A DNA stretch of 64,000 bases from Pseudomonas cavernae (GTDB lineage Bacteria > Pseudomonadota > Gammaproteobacteria > Pseudomonadales > Pseudomonadaceae). The stretch's first letter is position 1. Each line of letters opens with the position of its first letter. The translations under genes were made by a program, and so were the position numbers. This document shows, in pieces, positions 24,906 to 33,548 of the stretch. The notes under the pieces are model-generated. The model searched no databases. It saw only the letters and a program-made list of their open reading frames with translations, and was not told the DNA's origin. The stretch spans positions 2,542,001 to 2,606,000 of the forward strand of contig NZ_CP032419.1 of NCBI RefSeq assembly GCF_003595175.1, in the 5' to 3' direction.

Positions 24906-25610
24906 TCACTGGAGTTCACGGGCAAACTCCAGAATGAAGTCCGCTACGAGGAACTCCGCTCCAATCACCTCGAGGATTGACAATTTGTGTAGCGGGTCCT
25001 GTTCCCAGCCGTTCAGACTGACCTGCGCCCTGCCCTTGATCGAACTGTGCACGGTACCGGCACGCAGTTCATTGAGAATCACCTTGTCGATATCCAGACT
25101 GCGGCCATCGGCGGAGGGAAATTTTTTCACCTGCAGGCGTGGCTGCAGCACCGGCTTGTCATAGATGGCGCTCTCGTCCTGTATGAACTCAATAGCGATC
25201 AACGGCCGTCCGCGACGGGTCAGGGAAGCACTTACCTTCCCCCCCTGCTCGAGCCATTCGACCTCACCTATCTTTTTGGGGTAGCCCCAGATTTCACGAC
25301 CAGCCGCCATGGAATCGTCGGTGGTGACGTACTCATAGAGGACATGACCGCCTTCGTATTCACCGAAGCGCACCTGGGCGACGATGCCACCTTCACGGTA
25401 GCTGCCCAGGCTGCCGCCGTCGGGCACATCCATAATGAAGACTTCGATCAGGTCGGAAGTGAGCTCGAAGCCCGCCGGGAGCATGCGTTGCAACTCCTGC
25501 GCATCCGTCCGGCAAAAAGCACTGAGCTTGCGGTAGCTGCGGTAGGAATACGGGGGGCGTTCGAACAACGGAGCGCACTCTGGCAACGAATAGCCGTCAG
25601 TTTTGGACAT
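24906..25610 (-). CDS. Acetoacetate decarboxylase-family protein (copy 1)
   Basis: A 234-residue protein with the family core GREIWGYPKKIGEVEWLEQG, in which the adjacent lysines correspond to the Schiff-base and helper lysines of acetoacetate decarboxylase. GGAGAG stands four bases before the ATG. It is the first gene of the transporter operon, divergent from the XRE-cupin gene. The family includes true decarboxylases and also aldol/dehydration enzymes, so the reaction is open. A second, distant copy lies at 26336. Confidence 0.82.
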   Translation of the reverse strand: MSKTDGYSLPECAPLFERPPYSYRSYRKLSAFCRTDAQELQRMLPAGFELTSDLIEVFIMDVPDGGSLGSYREGGIVAQVRFGEYEGGHVLYEYVTTDDSMAAGREIWGYPKKIGEVEWLEQGGKVSASLTRRGRPLIAIEFIQDESAIYDKPVLQPRLQVKKFPSADGRSLDIDKVILNELRAGTVHSSIKGRAQVSLNGWEQDPLHKLSILEVIGAEFLVADFILEFARELQ

Positions 25611-25716
25611 ATTGCTCTCCTACTGAGTTGTATCGCATTGACGTGATCGCGACCTGAAAATATCATCACAAAAATGAAAAAACATCACATATTTGAAGAA
25701 AATCGATGGATATATC
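25611..25716. promoter_or_regulatory. Divergent control region with CATCACA repeats
   Basis: A 106-base AT-rich gap between the decarboxylase operon (minus) and the XRE-cupin gene (plus). The heptamer CATCACA (ATCATCACA and ACATCACAT contexts, near 25664 and 25683) occurs twice about two helical turns apart and could be the operator of the regulator. This is a pattern only. Confidence 0.4.
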
Positions 25717-26322
25717 ATGAGTGCGAAAAAAGCGACTGCCTTAGATGAAATCACGCTGACCTCGACAACCCGTCGGGTAGGTGAAGCCATCCGTGAATTA
25801 CGCAAGTCGCGCAATCTCACGATCAGCCAGCTCGCGAAGGCGTTGGATCGCTCGGCGGGCCATGTGAGTCAAATCGAACGAGGCCTTTCGCAACCAACGT
25901 TGAAAGATCTGTATGCCGTTAGCACTGCGCTTAACGTGACGCTCAGCTGGTTCCTACACGACCAGCCCGATGCGACCGATGATGAACAGGACTTGATCGT
26001 TCGGCGTAACCGCCGGCGCTCAATGGACCAGAACGGTCTGCTTTCGGAAGTCCTCACCCCTCAGCTGAACCACCGCTTCGAGTTCATGCAGACCACCTTC
26101 GCCCCCCTGGTCGAGACCGAGCTGAAGAGCATCCAGAACCCAGGTACAGAATGCGGACTGATCCTCAAGGGGCAGCTCGAACTCTGGGTCAACGATCGCT
26201 ACTTTCTGCTCGAGGAAGGCGATAGCTACTGGTTCAAACGCGACCAGCAATACAGATCGCGCAATCCTTCTTCCGACTCACCAACCATCGTGGTCTGGGT
26301 CGTTTCCTACTCATTTAGCTGA
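25717..26322 (+). CDS. XRE-cupin transcriptional regulator
   Basis: A 201-residue regulator: an XRE helix-turn-helix (VGEAIRELRKSRNLTISQLA, then AGHVSQIERGLSQPTL) and a C-terminal cupin domain (TECGLILKGQLELWVNDRYF, LEEGDSYWFKRDQQYRSRNP). Members of this class sense a small molecule in the cupin. The start at ATG 25717 is the family start; an upstream TTG at 25693 is open but unlikely. It is placed to control the decarboxylase/transporter operon and the downstream decarboxylase-SDR pair. Confidence 0.88.
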   Translation: MSAKKATALDEITLTSTTRRVGEAIRELRKSRNLTISQLAKALDRSAGHVSQIERGLSQPTLKDLYAVSTALNVTLSWFLHDQPDATDDEQDLIVRRNRRRSMDQNGLLSEVLTPQLNHRFEFMQTTFAPLVETELKSIQNPGTECGLILKGQLELWVNDRYFLLEEGDSYWFKRDQQYRSRNPSSDSPTIVVWVVSYSFS

Positions 26323-26335
26323 AGAGAAAAATCCC

Positions 26336-27070
26336 ATGACCTACATCGTGCGCAATGGCAACAACATGCCGCTGCAGGCCCCTTTGATCCCTGATCCCTT
26401 CGTTCCCTACAACTGCCCTGGCAACCGCACACTGAACGTCTATTGCCGGACAGACCGCGCGGTCATCGACCGCTTCCTGCAGCCAACTCCGTTCCATTCG
26501 GTGGGCGACACCATTCTCGTCTACATCTCGGACTTCACGAACTGCGCGAAACTGCCGTTCATGGATGCGGGCATCGTCATACCGGTAGCCTATGAAGGCC
26601 GCGCCGGAGGCTATTTCCTCTTCGAGTACGAAGACGAGGATGCAGCCATCGCGGCAGGACGCGATCTCTGGGGCTATCCCAAGAAGTTCGGCGAGGTGGA
26701 GCTGATCGAAGAAGACGGGCGGATACACGGGTGCGTGCTGCGCAAAGGAGTGCGCATCATGGAAATCTCATGCGATCTGCAGGAAAGTGCTACACCGGTC
26801 CAGCTGGCGACGACCCCGCATCTGAACATCCATGTTCAGCCGGGGCCTGATGGCAAGATCCTCTCGCGACGTATCATCGAACGTGATACGTCCCCGGACT
26901 TTCAACTGACTCATAGCGTAAGCGGTCACGCCAGTGCCACCTTGAGCAGTCTGCCAAGCGATCCGCTGGCCGAATTAGGACCTATGGAAGTGCTGGGCGG
27001 GACCTATATTGTCGGCGACTTCTACGCTACAGAAACCAACGGTTGGGGGCGCACCATCGGTGAGTTCTGA
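26336..27070 (+). CDS. Acetoacetate decarboxylase-family protein (copy 2)
   Basis: A 244-residue member carrying GRDLWGYPKKFGEVELIEED, so the catalytic lysine pair is kept. It is only distantly like copy 1 at 24906. It starts 13 bases after the regulator gene and is followed by an SDR gene, suggesting one transcript. The two copies on either side of one regulator may act on related acids or on successive steps. Confidence 0.82.
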   Translation: MTYIVRNGNNMPLQAPLIPDPFVPYNCPGNRTLNVYCRTDRAVIDRFLQPTPFHSVGDTILVYISDFTNCAKLPFMDAGIVIPVAYEGRAGGYFLFEYEDEDAAIAAGRDLWGYPKKFGEVELIEEDGRIHGCVLRKGVRIMEISCDLQESATPVQLATTPHLNIHVQPGPDGKILSRRIIERDTSPDFQLTHSVSGHASATLSSLPSDPLAELGPMEVLGGTYIVGDFYATETNGWGRTIGEF

Positions 27071-27128
27071 GGCGTGATCACGACTGTTACAAAATGCCAA
27101 CTCGACTTCCACATTTCTGGAGGTACTT

Positions 27129-27899
27129 ATGAGCAAGGACTGCAAAGTGGCGCTGATTACCGGTGCCGCTTCCGGTATCGGTCGTGCTACAGCCGAGCTT
27201 TTTAGTACGCAGGGCTATCACGTCTGTCTCCTCGATATACAACTCGCCCCGCTCGAGGCGCTGGCAAGCGAAATAATCAGCTCCGGCGGTCAGGCACTGG
27301 CGCTGAAGACGGACACAACCTGTTCAGCCGACCTGCAATATGCTGTCGCACAGACCCTAGATGCGTGGGGACGCCTGGATGCTGTGGTATCAGCCGCCGG
27401 AATCGCACGCCAAGGGCTGGTAACAGAGATGTCCGAGGATGGATGGGAGCGCATGCTGGCTGTCAACCTCACCGGAACCTTCCTGTTGGCACGCCACACC
27501 ATCCCCGCATTGTTGCAAAACGGTGCCGGCTCCTTTGTCGCGGTCAGCTCGGACGCCGGCGTGCGCGGCTCGGCCGGATTCGCCGCGTATTGCGCCTCCA
27601 AGCACGGGGTGGTCGGCTTGGTACGTTGCTTAGCCCTCGACTACGGCCCACGTGGAATACGCAGCAATGTGGTTTGTCCAGGATTCGTCGAAACACCTAT
27701 GGCCGATGAACTGCTGGCAGCCGAAGGTGCTGCAGAGAAGCGTTTCTACGAAAGCCAGGTACCTTTGGGGCGGTTCGCTAGGGCCGACGAGGTTGCCCAA
27801 GCAATCCTTCATTTATCATCGAGCCAAGCTAGCTACACCAATGGCATGCTCTATGTGATCGACGGTGGCAATACTGCAGGTACATTTGTTGCTGATTAG
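27129..27899 (+). CDS. Short-chain dehydrogenase/reductase
   Basis: A 256-residue classical SDR: NAD(P) loop TGAASGIGRAT near residue 12, catalytic Ser in VAVSSDAG and YCASKHG with Tyr and Lys near residue 155. GGAGG lies six bases before the ATG. An acidic residue after the second strand (LLDIQ) favours NAD over NADP. It probably oxidises or reduces a hydroxy/keto group of the compound handled by the neighbouring decarboxylase-family enzyme. Confidence 0.88.
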   Translation: MSKDCKVALITGAASGIGRATAELFSTQGYHVCLLDIQLAPLEALASEIISSGGQALALKTDTTCSADLQYAVAQTLDAWGRLDAVVSAAGIARQGLVTEMSEDGWERMLAVNLTGTFLLARHTIPALLQNGAGSFVAVSSDAGVRGSAGFAAYCASKHGVVGLVRCLALDYGPRGIRSNVVCPGFVETPMADELLAAEGAAEKRFYESQVPLGRFARADEVAQAILHLSSSQASYTNGMLYVIDGGNTAGTFVAD

Positions 27900-27911
27900 G
27901 GCCTGTTAACG

Positions 27912-29609
27912 CTAATGGTATCGGAGTGAATCATGCGAGATACTTTGCGCATGGAAATTAGCCAAGGGCTCGATAACACCTACCCGCTTCACATACGCGG
28001 CCCATTCTCTCTGTAGCTGAGCCACCAGTTCGGGATGCTCGGCTGCCACATCCGTGGTTTCACCCCGATCCTGCGCCAGATTGAACAGCTGCCAGGCATA
28101 CGGTTTATCCAGTAACGGTAAACCTCGCGGTGCCTCGGCCGTCAGCAACTTCCACTGGCCCTTACGCACATAGGCTTGACCGAACAACTCGCCTGCCATC
28201 AACGCCTGAACATCCTGCGGCTGCTCGCCCCCCTCGAGCAGAGGCAGCATGGAGCGGCCGCTAATTGGTAACTTGGGCTTGCCGTCATAACTACTCCCCG
28301 GATCCGGTATACCAACCAGTTCGAGGAAAGTTGGCAGCAGATCATCCACCCTGGCAGGTTCATTCAGCAGGCCATGACGCCCGCGGCCGTTGGGCAGGCG
28401 CACGATGGCGGGCACGCTGATGCCCCCTTCGGCGGTAGTGCCCTTGAACAAGCGAAATGGAGTGGCACTGACCTCCGCCCAGCGCATGCCGTAACTGAGA
28501 TTGGATTGGCGACGGCCGATGTTCCCGTAGCTGTTGTCGGTGTCGGCGGTATTCGGCGAATAGCCTTTGCTGTGATCCTCGCCCGCCGCTCCGTTGTCCG
28601 ACATGAAGAACACCAGCGTGTTGTCGTACTGCCCCGTGCGCTTCAGATAGTCGAGCAGACGCCCGATGTTGTGATCGAGGTTGTCGACCATGGCGGCATA
28701 GACCTCCATCTTGCGGGCTTCGAGCTTACGCTGCTCGGCGCTGAGCCCTTGCCACTGGGCCCCGGCGGCATCCGGCAGCAAGGCTGCGGGATTGAAGTCA
28801 TGAGCGATCAGCCCGAGCTTCTTCAGGTTCTCCAGCCGCGCTTCGCGGGTGGCCGCATACCCTCGGTCATAACGGCCCTTGTACTTGGCGATAAAAGCGT
28901 CTGGCGCCTGCACCGGCCAGTGGGGGGCGGTATAGGCGGCATAGGCGAAGAACGGCTTGCGGCTGTCGCGCTCGGACTCGATGTAGTCAATCAGCTTGTC
29001 GGTGTAGAAATCGCTTGAGTAGAAGTCATCGGGCACTCGCACCGGCTGCCCATCCTCCCGGTAGGAGACTTTCTCGACGCGCAGTTCGGAGCCCGGCTGC
29101 GGCGCGAAGTGTGTCGCCCCGCCATCCAATAGGACGAAGGACTTGTCGAAGCCGCGGGCTTGCGGTCCCTGCTCATCGCGCAGGCCCAAATGCCACTTGC
29201 CCACCATGAAGGTCCCGTAACCACCGTCTTTGAACAACTGAGCCATCGAGTGCGAGCGCTCGGTGAGATAGCCTTCGTAGCCCGGCTGGCCCTGCAGGCG
29301 CGGGGAGAAAGGCAGTATCTCGGCCATGCTACCCAACCCGACCAGATGGTTGTCCGTCCCCGACATCAGCATCGAGCGCGTCGGCGAGCAGGCGGGCGCG
29401 GCGTAAAAGCTGGTGAGCTGCAGGCCATCGGCGGCCAGTTGGTCGAGCGTAGGGGTCTCGATCTCGCCCCCGAAGCTGCCGATATCCGAATAGCCCAGGT
29501 CATCGGCAACGATCAGCAAGATATTCGGCCGAGTCTCGGCGACCGAGCCGCACAGTGGCAGCAGCGCCCCGACCAGCATGGCCGCGAGCATGTCAGGCAA
29601 GCGCATCAT
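27912..29609 (-). CDS. Type I arylsulfatase, secreted
   Basis: A 565-residue sulfatase. A signal peptide (MRLPDMLAAMLVGALLPLCG) is followed by NILLIVADDLGYSDIGSFGG with the metal-binding Asp pair. CSPTR near residue 70 carries the Cys that a formylglycine-generating enzyme oxidises, VGKWHLG supplies Lys/His, and FFMSDNGAAGED gives the second metal site. It hydrolyses sulfate esters in the periplasm. No maturase gene is in the window. It is convergent with the SDR gene, only 12 bases apart. Confidence 0.92.
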   Translation of the reverse strand: MMRLPDMLAAMLVGALLPLCGSVAETRPNILLIVADDLGYSDIGSFGGEIETPTLDQLAADGLQLTSFYAAPACSPTRSMLMSGTDNHLVGLGSMAEILPFSPRLQGQPGYEGYLTERSHSMAQLFKDGGYGTFMVGKWHLGLRDEQGPQARGFDKSFVLLDGGATHFAPQPGSELRVEKVSYREDGQPVRVPDDFYSSDFYTDKLIDYIESERDSRKPFFAYAAYTAPHWPVQAPDAFIAKYKGRYDRGYAATREARLENLKKLGLIAHDFNPAALLPDAAGAQWQGLSAEQRKLEARKMEVYAAMVDNLDHNIGRLLDYLKRTGQYDNTLVFFMSDNGAAGEDHSKGYSPNTADTDNSYGNIGRRQSNLSYGMRWAEVSATPFRLFKGTTAEGGISVPAIVRLPNGRGRHGLLNEPARVDDLLPTFLELVGIPDPGSSYDGKPKLPISGRSMLPLLEGGEQPQDVQALMAGELFGQAYVRKGQWKLLTAEAPRGLPLLDKPYAWQLFNLAQDRGETTDVAAEHPELVAQLQREWAAYVKRVGVIEPLANFHAQSISHDSLRYH

Positions 29610-29649
29610 GATTGACTCCTGGTTATTGATTCAGGCTCGACGCACGCCT

Positions 29650-30729
29650 CTAGCGTGCGGACTCCAACGCCCCGTCCAACTTGAGCAGTCGATCGCCGGT
29701 ATAGGCCCCAACGTACAGCTTCGTCCCGACCTCGAGCGCCACCGAAGCACCCGCCAACAGCCCCGGTGGCGCCTTGAACAAGACATGGGCCGTGGCCCGC
29801 TCAGGATCTATCGCCGCCACTTGGAAGGCACTTGCGCAGTGTTCATCCCTGGCCTTGAAGCAGGTGCGGAAGACTTCCGGGTCTTCGATACCGGCGGCGA
29901 GCAACTGTCCATTCGCCGTCCAGCCGAGGTTATCGGGCATGAAGTCCAGAGCGATGCGCTGCAGGGTACGCCCTTGCCGCAGATCAAACTGCCGCACTTC
30001 CTTTGCCGTCCAGGCGGCGAACCAGGCTTGGCGGCCGTCGGCACTTAGCTGCACGCCATTAGGGAACGGCGCGTCGCTGCCCTCGACCTTGGCAAGCGGC
30101 AGGCCGGGCGCCCAGGTCATCAAATAGCCGGTGTCACGACCATCGAGCAACTGCTCGAGCGGCAGCGGTGGCGCCATGCTGGTTGACTCGAACATCACGG
30201 TAGCAACCAGACCGCCAGCCGGTGTGGCGGCCACATCGTTGAACCGCCCTAAGCCCTGCTGCTCGACACAACCACGCCAGACCGCCGCCCAGCCGTCATC
30301 GACCGGCTTGAGCTCGAGAAACTCGATGGCTTCACGCCCGTTATGGTTGACCACCAGCAGCTGCTGGCGACCATCGACGCGTGCGGACAGGTGAATACCA
30401 TGTGCACCCAACGGCTTGTCCGGCGCCGCACAACCCTCCTCCCCCCAGCCTGCCTGAGGAGCGACAGAGAGCGGCAAGTCACGGGCCTGCTGCGTAGCCA
30501 GATCCATGATCCGCAAACGCGATTTGTGCTGCCCGGCCAGCCCCGGGGTGATACTCATGAACAGGTAGCGACCATCCGGCGACAGCTCCAAGTCTTCCGG
30601 CGGAGCAATGCCGCACACCGGCTGGTATCCGCTACCGGCATCGCAAGACGGTGTAGCGGCATGGGTAATGGCGCTGGCCATCAGACAGGTCAGCCCAACA
30701 AAAGCGCTTGCAAGCTTGTACATACACAA
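29650..30729 (-). CDS. Secreted SMP-30/gluconolactonase-like beta-propeller protein
   Basis: A 359-residue protein with a signal peptide (MCMYKLASAFVGLTCLMASA) and repeated propeller blades (DLELSPDGRYLFMSI, GVQLSADGRQAWFAAW, MPDNLGWTANGQLLAAGIED). The pattern resembles SMP-30/paraoxonase-type calcium lactonases and strictosidine synthase-like proteins. It is upstream of the arylsulfatase gene on the same strand (40-base gap), so both may be co-expressed. The substrate is unknown. Confidence 0.7.
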   Translation of the reverse strand: MCMYKLASAFVGLTCLMASAITHAATPSCDAGSGYQPVCGIAPPEDLELSPDGRYLFMSITPGLAGQHKSRLRIMDLATQQARDLPLSVAPQAGWGEEGCAAPDKPLGAHGIHLSARVDGRQQLLVVNHNGREAIEFLELKPVDDGWAAVWRGCVEQQGLGRFNDVAATPAGGLVATVMFESTSMAPPLPLEQLLDGRDTGYLMTWAPGLPLAKVEGSDAPFPNGVQLSADGRQAWFAAWTAKEVRQFDLRQGRTLQRIALDFMPDNLGWTANGQLLAAGIEDPEVFRTCFKARDEHCASAFQVAAIDPERATAHVLFKAPPGLLAGASVALEVGTKLYVGAYTGDRLLKLDGALESAR

Positions 30730-30921
30730 CTCCCTTGTCCTGGTTGTAATGAGCCTAGGCTGCCCACGCTACCAACCCTTCCGGATGGCACCAGACAAAA
30801 TAATTGAAAGGTGCTTTCGGTTTAACGCCGATGAAGCCCCGACCCAAGTTGATAGGATGACTCGACCTACACACAACATGGATCCGGCCCGCTTTGCGCT
30901 CATGGATCTGCGGAGAACCCT

Positions 30922-31866
30922 ATGACTAGCGCAGACACTGCTCTGGACCCTCGCCAATTCCGCCGCGCCCTGGGCAACTTCGCTTCAGGCGTGACCATCG
31001 TCACCGCCCGCGGGCCCGATGGTCGCAAGGTGGGCGTCACCGCCAACAGCTTCAACTCGGTGTCACTGGAGCCGCCACTGATTCTCTGGAGCCTGGACAA
31101 ACGCTCCAGCGCCTGGGAAGTATTCCAGGCGGCCAGCCACTTCACAGTCAACATCCTGGCTTCGGACCAGATTGCCCTGTCCAATCATTTCGCCCGCCCC
31201 CAAGAAGACAAATTCGACGGCATCGAGCACGACAGTGGTCTCGGCGGCGCACCGCAGTTCAGCGATTGCTCGGGCAACTTCCAGTGCGCCAACTACCAGC
31301 ATGTGGATGCTGGTGACCACTGGATCATGATCGGCAAGGTGGAGAAGTTTGAAGATTACGGCCGCTCGCCGCTGGTCTACCACCAGGGCGGCTATGCCAT
31401 GGTGCTGCCGCATCCGCGCGGGCGAAAACCGGAAAGCACAGACACGTCCGAGTCCAGCAACATGCTCAATACCAAGCTGGGCGACAACCTCTTCTACCTG
31501 ATGGTCCAGGCGGTCAACGCCATTCACTCGCGCTTTGTCCAGCAGCATCTATCATTGGGCCTGCGCAACAGTGAATCACGTCTGCTGATGGTTCTCGAGA
31601 GCGCCCCGAGCGCTTGCCTGGGTGAGTTGCAGCAAGCTGTGGCAATGCCGGCACGCGAGGTAGAGGAAGCGATGGCCACCTTGCAGGACAAGGGCTACCT
31701 GAATATCAACGGCGACCAGCGCCAGGTCACCGCCACCGGCCACAACAAACTGGAAGAACTCTGGGACTCCATGCGCAAGGGCCAGAAAGAGATCTTCAGC
31801 GAGCTCAGCGAAGGCGAGATGGAAGTGTTCAAGAAAGCTCTGCGCTTGGCCATGACCTCTCGCTGA
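30922..31866 (+). CDS. Flavin reductase with MarR-like C-terminal domain (C1-HpaH type)
   Basis: A 314-residue two-domain protein. Residues 10-165 are a flavin reductase domain (RRALGNFASGVTIVTARGPD, VTANSFNSVSLEPPLILWSL). Residues 180-314 are a winged-helix MarR-like domain (LGLRNSESRLLMVLESAP). This layout is known from the C1 component of Acinetobacter p-hydroxyphenylacetate hydroxylase, where the MarR-like part binds the phenolic effector and speeds FMN reduction. Here it would feed FMNH2 to a flavin monooxygenase such as the one at 45839. GGAG is placed well before the ATG. Confidence 0.88.
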   Translation: MTSADTALDPRQFRRALGNFASGVTIVTARGPDGRKVGVTANSFNSVSLEPPLILWSLDKRSSAWEVFQAASHFTVNILASDQIALSNHFARPQEDKFDGIEHDSGLGGAPQFSDCSGNFQCANYQHVDAGDHWIMIGKVEKFEDYGRSPLVYHQGGYAMVLPHPRGRKPESTDTSESSNMLNTKLGDNLFYLMVQAVNAIHSRFVQQHLSLGLRNSESRLLMVLESAPSACLGELQQAVAMPAREVEEAMATLQDKGYLNINGDQRQVTATGHNKLEELWDSMRKGQKEIFSELSEGEMEVFKKALRLAMTSR

Positions 31867-32198
31867 AGTCAAGCCAAGGCGCCCGTTCAGCCCCGCGAAA
31901 CGTCTGAGATCGAATCGATCTTGTCGGGGGTTAAAATGGTTAAGCTGGAAATTGGCTAAGCATGCTTACTCTGACGAACAACCGGCCATGGATGGCGGGG
32001 CATTCATGAACACTTGATGTTGTGTAGCCCCCTTCGCCAATATACGTCCACTCACGAGCGGAGAGGCTAGCCAAAACTGCTCTCCCCCTTTCCGAGCAAC
32101 ATCAGCCACAAGTGAACGATGCCGATTTGTGACTCAAAGGCTGTTCTTAGCTACTTGACGATCAACTAAGAAGATCCCTCCCAGTCTGTTTGGAAAAG
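31867..32198. other. Intergenic stretch, convergent gene ends
   Basis: No gene is seen between the reductase and the MmgE/PrpD gene ends. It contains two short palindromes (AGATCG-AAT-CGATCT at 31907-31921 and TAAGCATGCTTA at 31957-31968) but no terminator with a T-run. Confidence 0.4.
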
Positions 32199-33548
32199 CT
32201 ATCCATCCCCTCGCTGGCAGATTAATTCGAGCAGATCCCGCCATTCGGTTTCCGACTCCAGTTGAGCTACCCGCGCGGCAAGTTCCGCCAATGTCTGCGG
32301 ATCAAACGGCAACTCTGCCTGCATCCCTGCCAGACTTTCCGCAACCCGTGCAAACGACCAGCGCAGATCCTCCGGCGCCAGATGCATGCGCCGGGTGTGC
32401 AGGCGGCCGTCCGTCAGCTCGACCGTAATGCGCGAATGCAGCATCGGCAGCTCCTCGCAGGCCACCACCTGCGAACGCTGCACCAGCGCCAGCACCTGCG
32501 GATCATCGAAGCGTTGCAAGGCGGCCATGTCCACAGGCCAGCCAAGCAGACCGAGGGCGACGCAGAACGGTGTGCTCATCAGCGTCTCGACCCGGCTACG
32601 GAACGGCCCGTAGCAAGCGATGCCGGGGTGCCCGGCCTCATAGGGGTGCATCTCGATGCGGATCGCGGCGATCAGCCACGCATCGCCGATCTCGCGTCCC
32701 AGGGCCTGGGCATTGGCCAGCGGTGCCTGATTACCGGCACACACCGGCAAAGCCTTGAAGTTGACATTAAGAATTTCGTGGCGCGTACCCAGTCCGTCCA
32801 GTACCGCCTGGGTATCACCGACCTCTCCGGCAAAAGCCTTAAGGAAACCGGCCGGCCCGTCCAGCGCCGCGCCTGCCGCGCACAGCCCGGCAGCGGCCAT
32901 GCGCGCGGCAAGAATACCGTTGCGCGCGGCCTGGGCATTGTGCAGAAGGAACTCCTCGCTGCCACTGGCGAACGGCTGGATGCTGCCACCGGCAAGGGTC
33001 GCAGCAATGCCGATGGCACTGGCGGTCTGTACGCTGTTCAGTTGCAGCAGCCGCGAGGCAACCACCGCAGCCCCCAACACCCCGAAGATGCCGCTGGCAC
33101 GAAAGCCTCGGGGAGTGGTACGGGCGGTGTACTCGCGGCCCAGTGCGGCGGCCACTTCATAGCCGGCCACCAGTGCCTCGACCAACTCGCGCCCCGTGCG
33201 CCCGTGCGCCTCGGCCAGGGTCAGGCCTGCAGAAATCAGCACGGTACCCAGGTGCGAGGTGTGATGAGTGTCGTCCTGTACCCGCGCATGGAACAGCGCC
33301 GCATTGGCAAAGGCGGCATTCATCGCCGAGGTCTTCCCGCCACCGAGCAACAGGGTGGATTCTTCTACCGCGCCCTCGGCCCGCATCAGCCGCATTACTT
33401 GCCAGGGCGTCTGCAGCCGATGACCGGCCATGCCGATGCCCAATTGATACAGCACACAGGCGCGCGCCTTCTCGAGGACTTCGGCCGGCAGTTGCTCGTA
33501 ACGCAGCGCGCAGGCGTAGTCGGCTAGTTGTCTACTCAAACTGCTCAT
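32199..33548 (-). CDS. MmgE/PrpD-family protein
   Basis: A 449-residue all-helical MmgE/PrpD protein (the 2-methylcitrate dehydratase and cis-aconitate decarboxylase fold). It has the N-terminal LADYACALRYEQLPAEVLEK, AALFHARVQDDTHHTSHLGT with the typical active-site His pair, and a later KALPVCAGNQAPLANA. Its ATG overlaps the stop of the upstream MFS gene (ATGA). In catabolic clusters such proteins handle tricarboxylate or CoA-free hydroxy acids; the precise reaction is unknown. Confidence 0.85.
   Translation of the reverse strand: MSSLSRQLADYACALRYEQLPAEVLEKARACVLYQLGIGMAGHRLQTPWQVMRLMRAEGAVEESTLLLGGGKTSAMNAAFANAALFHARVQDDTHHTSHLGTVLISAGLTLAEAHGRTGRELVEALVAGYEVAAALGREYTARTTPRGFRASGIFGVLGAAVVASRLLQLNSVQTASAIGIAATLAGGSIQPFASGSEEFLLHNAQAARNGILAARMAAAGLCAAGAALDGPAGFLKAFAGEVGDTQAVLDGLGTRHEILNVNFKALPVCAGNQAPLANAQALGREIGDAWLIAAIRIEMHPYEAGHPGIACYGPFRSRVETLMSTPFCVALGLLGWPVDMAALQRFDDPQVLALVQRSQVVACEELPMLHSRITVELTDGRLHTRRMHLAPEDLRWSFARVAESLAGMQAELPFDPQTLAELAARVAQLESETEWRDLLELICQRGDG

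Noticed and set aside
31957..31968. TAAGCATGCTTA palindrome
   Set aside because: Perfect but short, between convergent gene ends, with no regulator or promoter nearby; could be chance.
32262..33527. 421-codon plus-strand open frame over the MmgE/PrpD gene
   Set aside because: Shadow of the real gene; no homology or ribosome-binding site.
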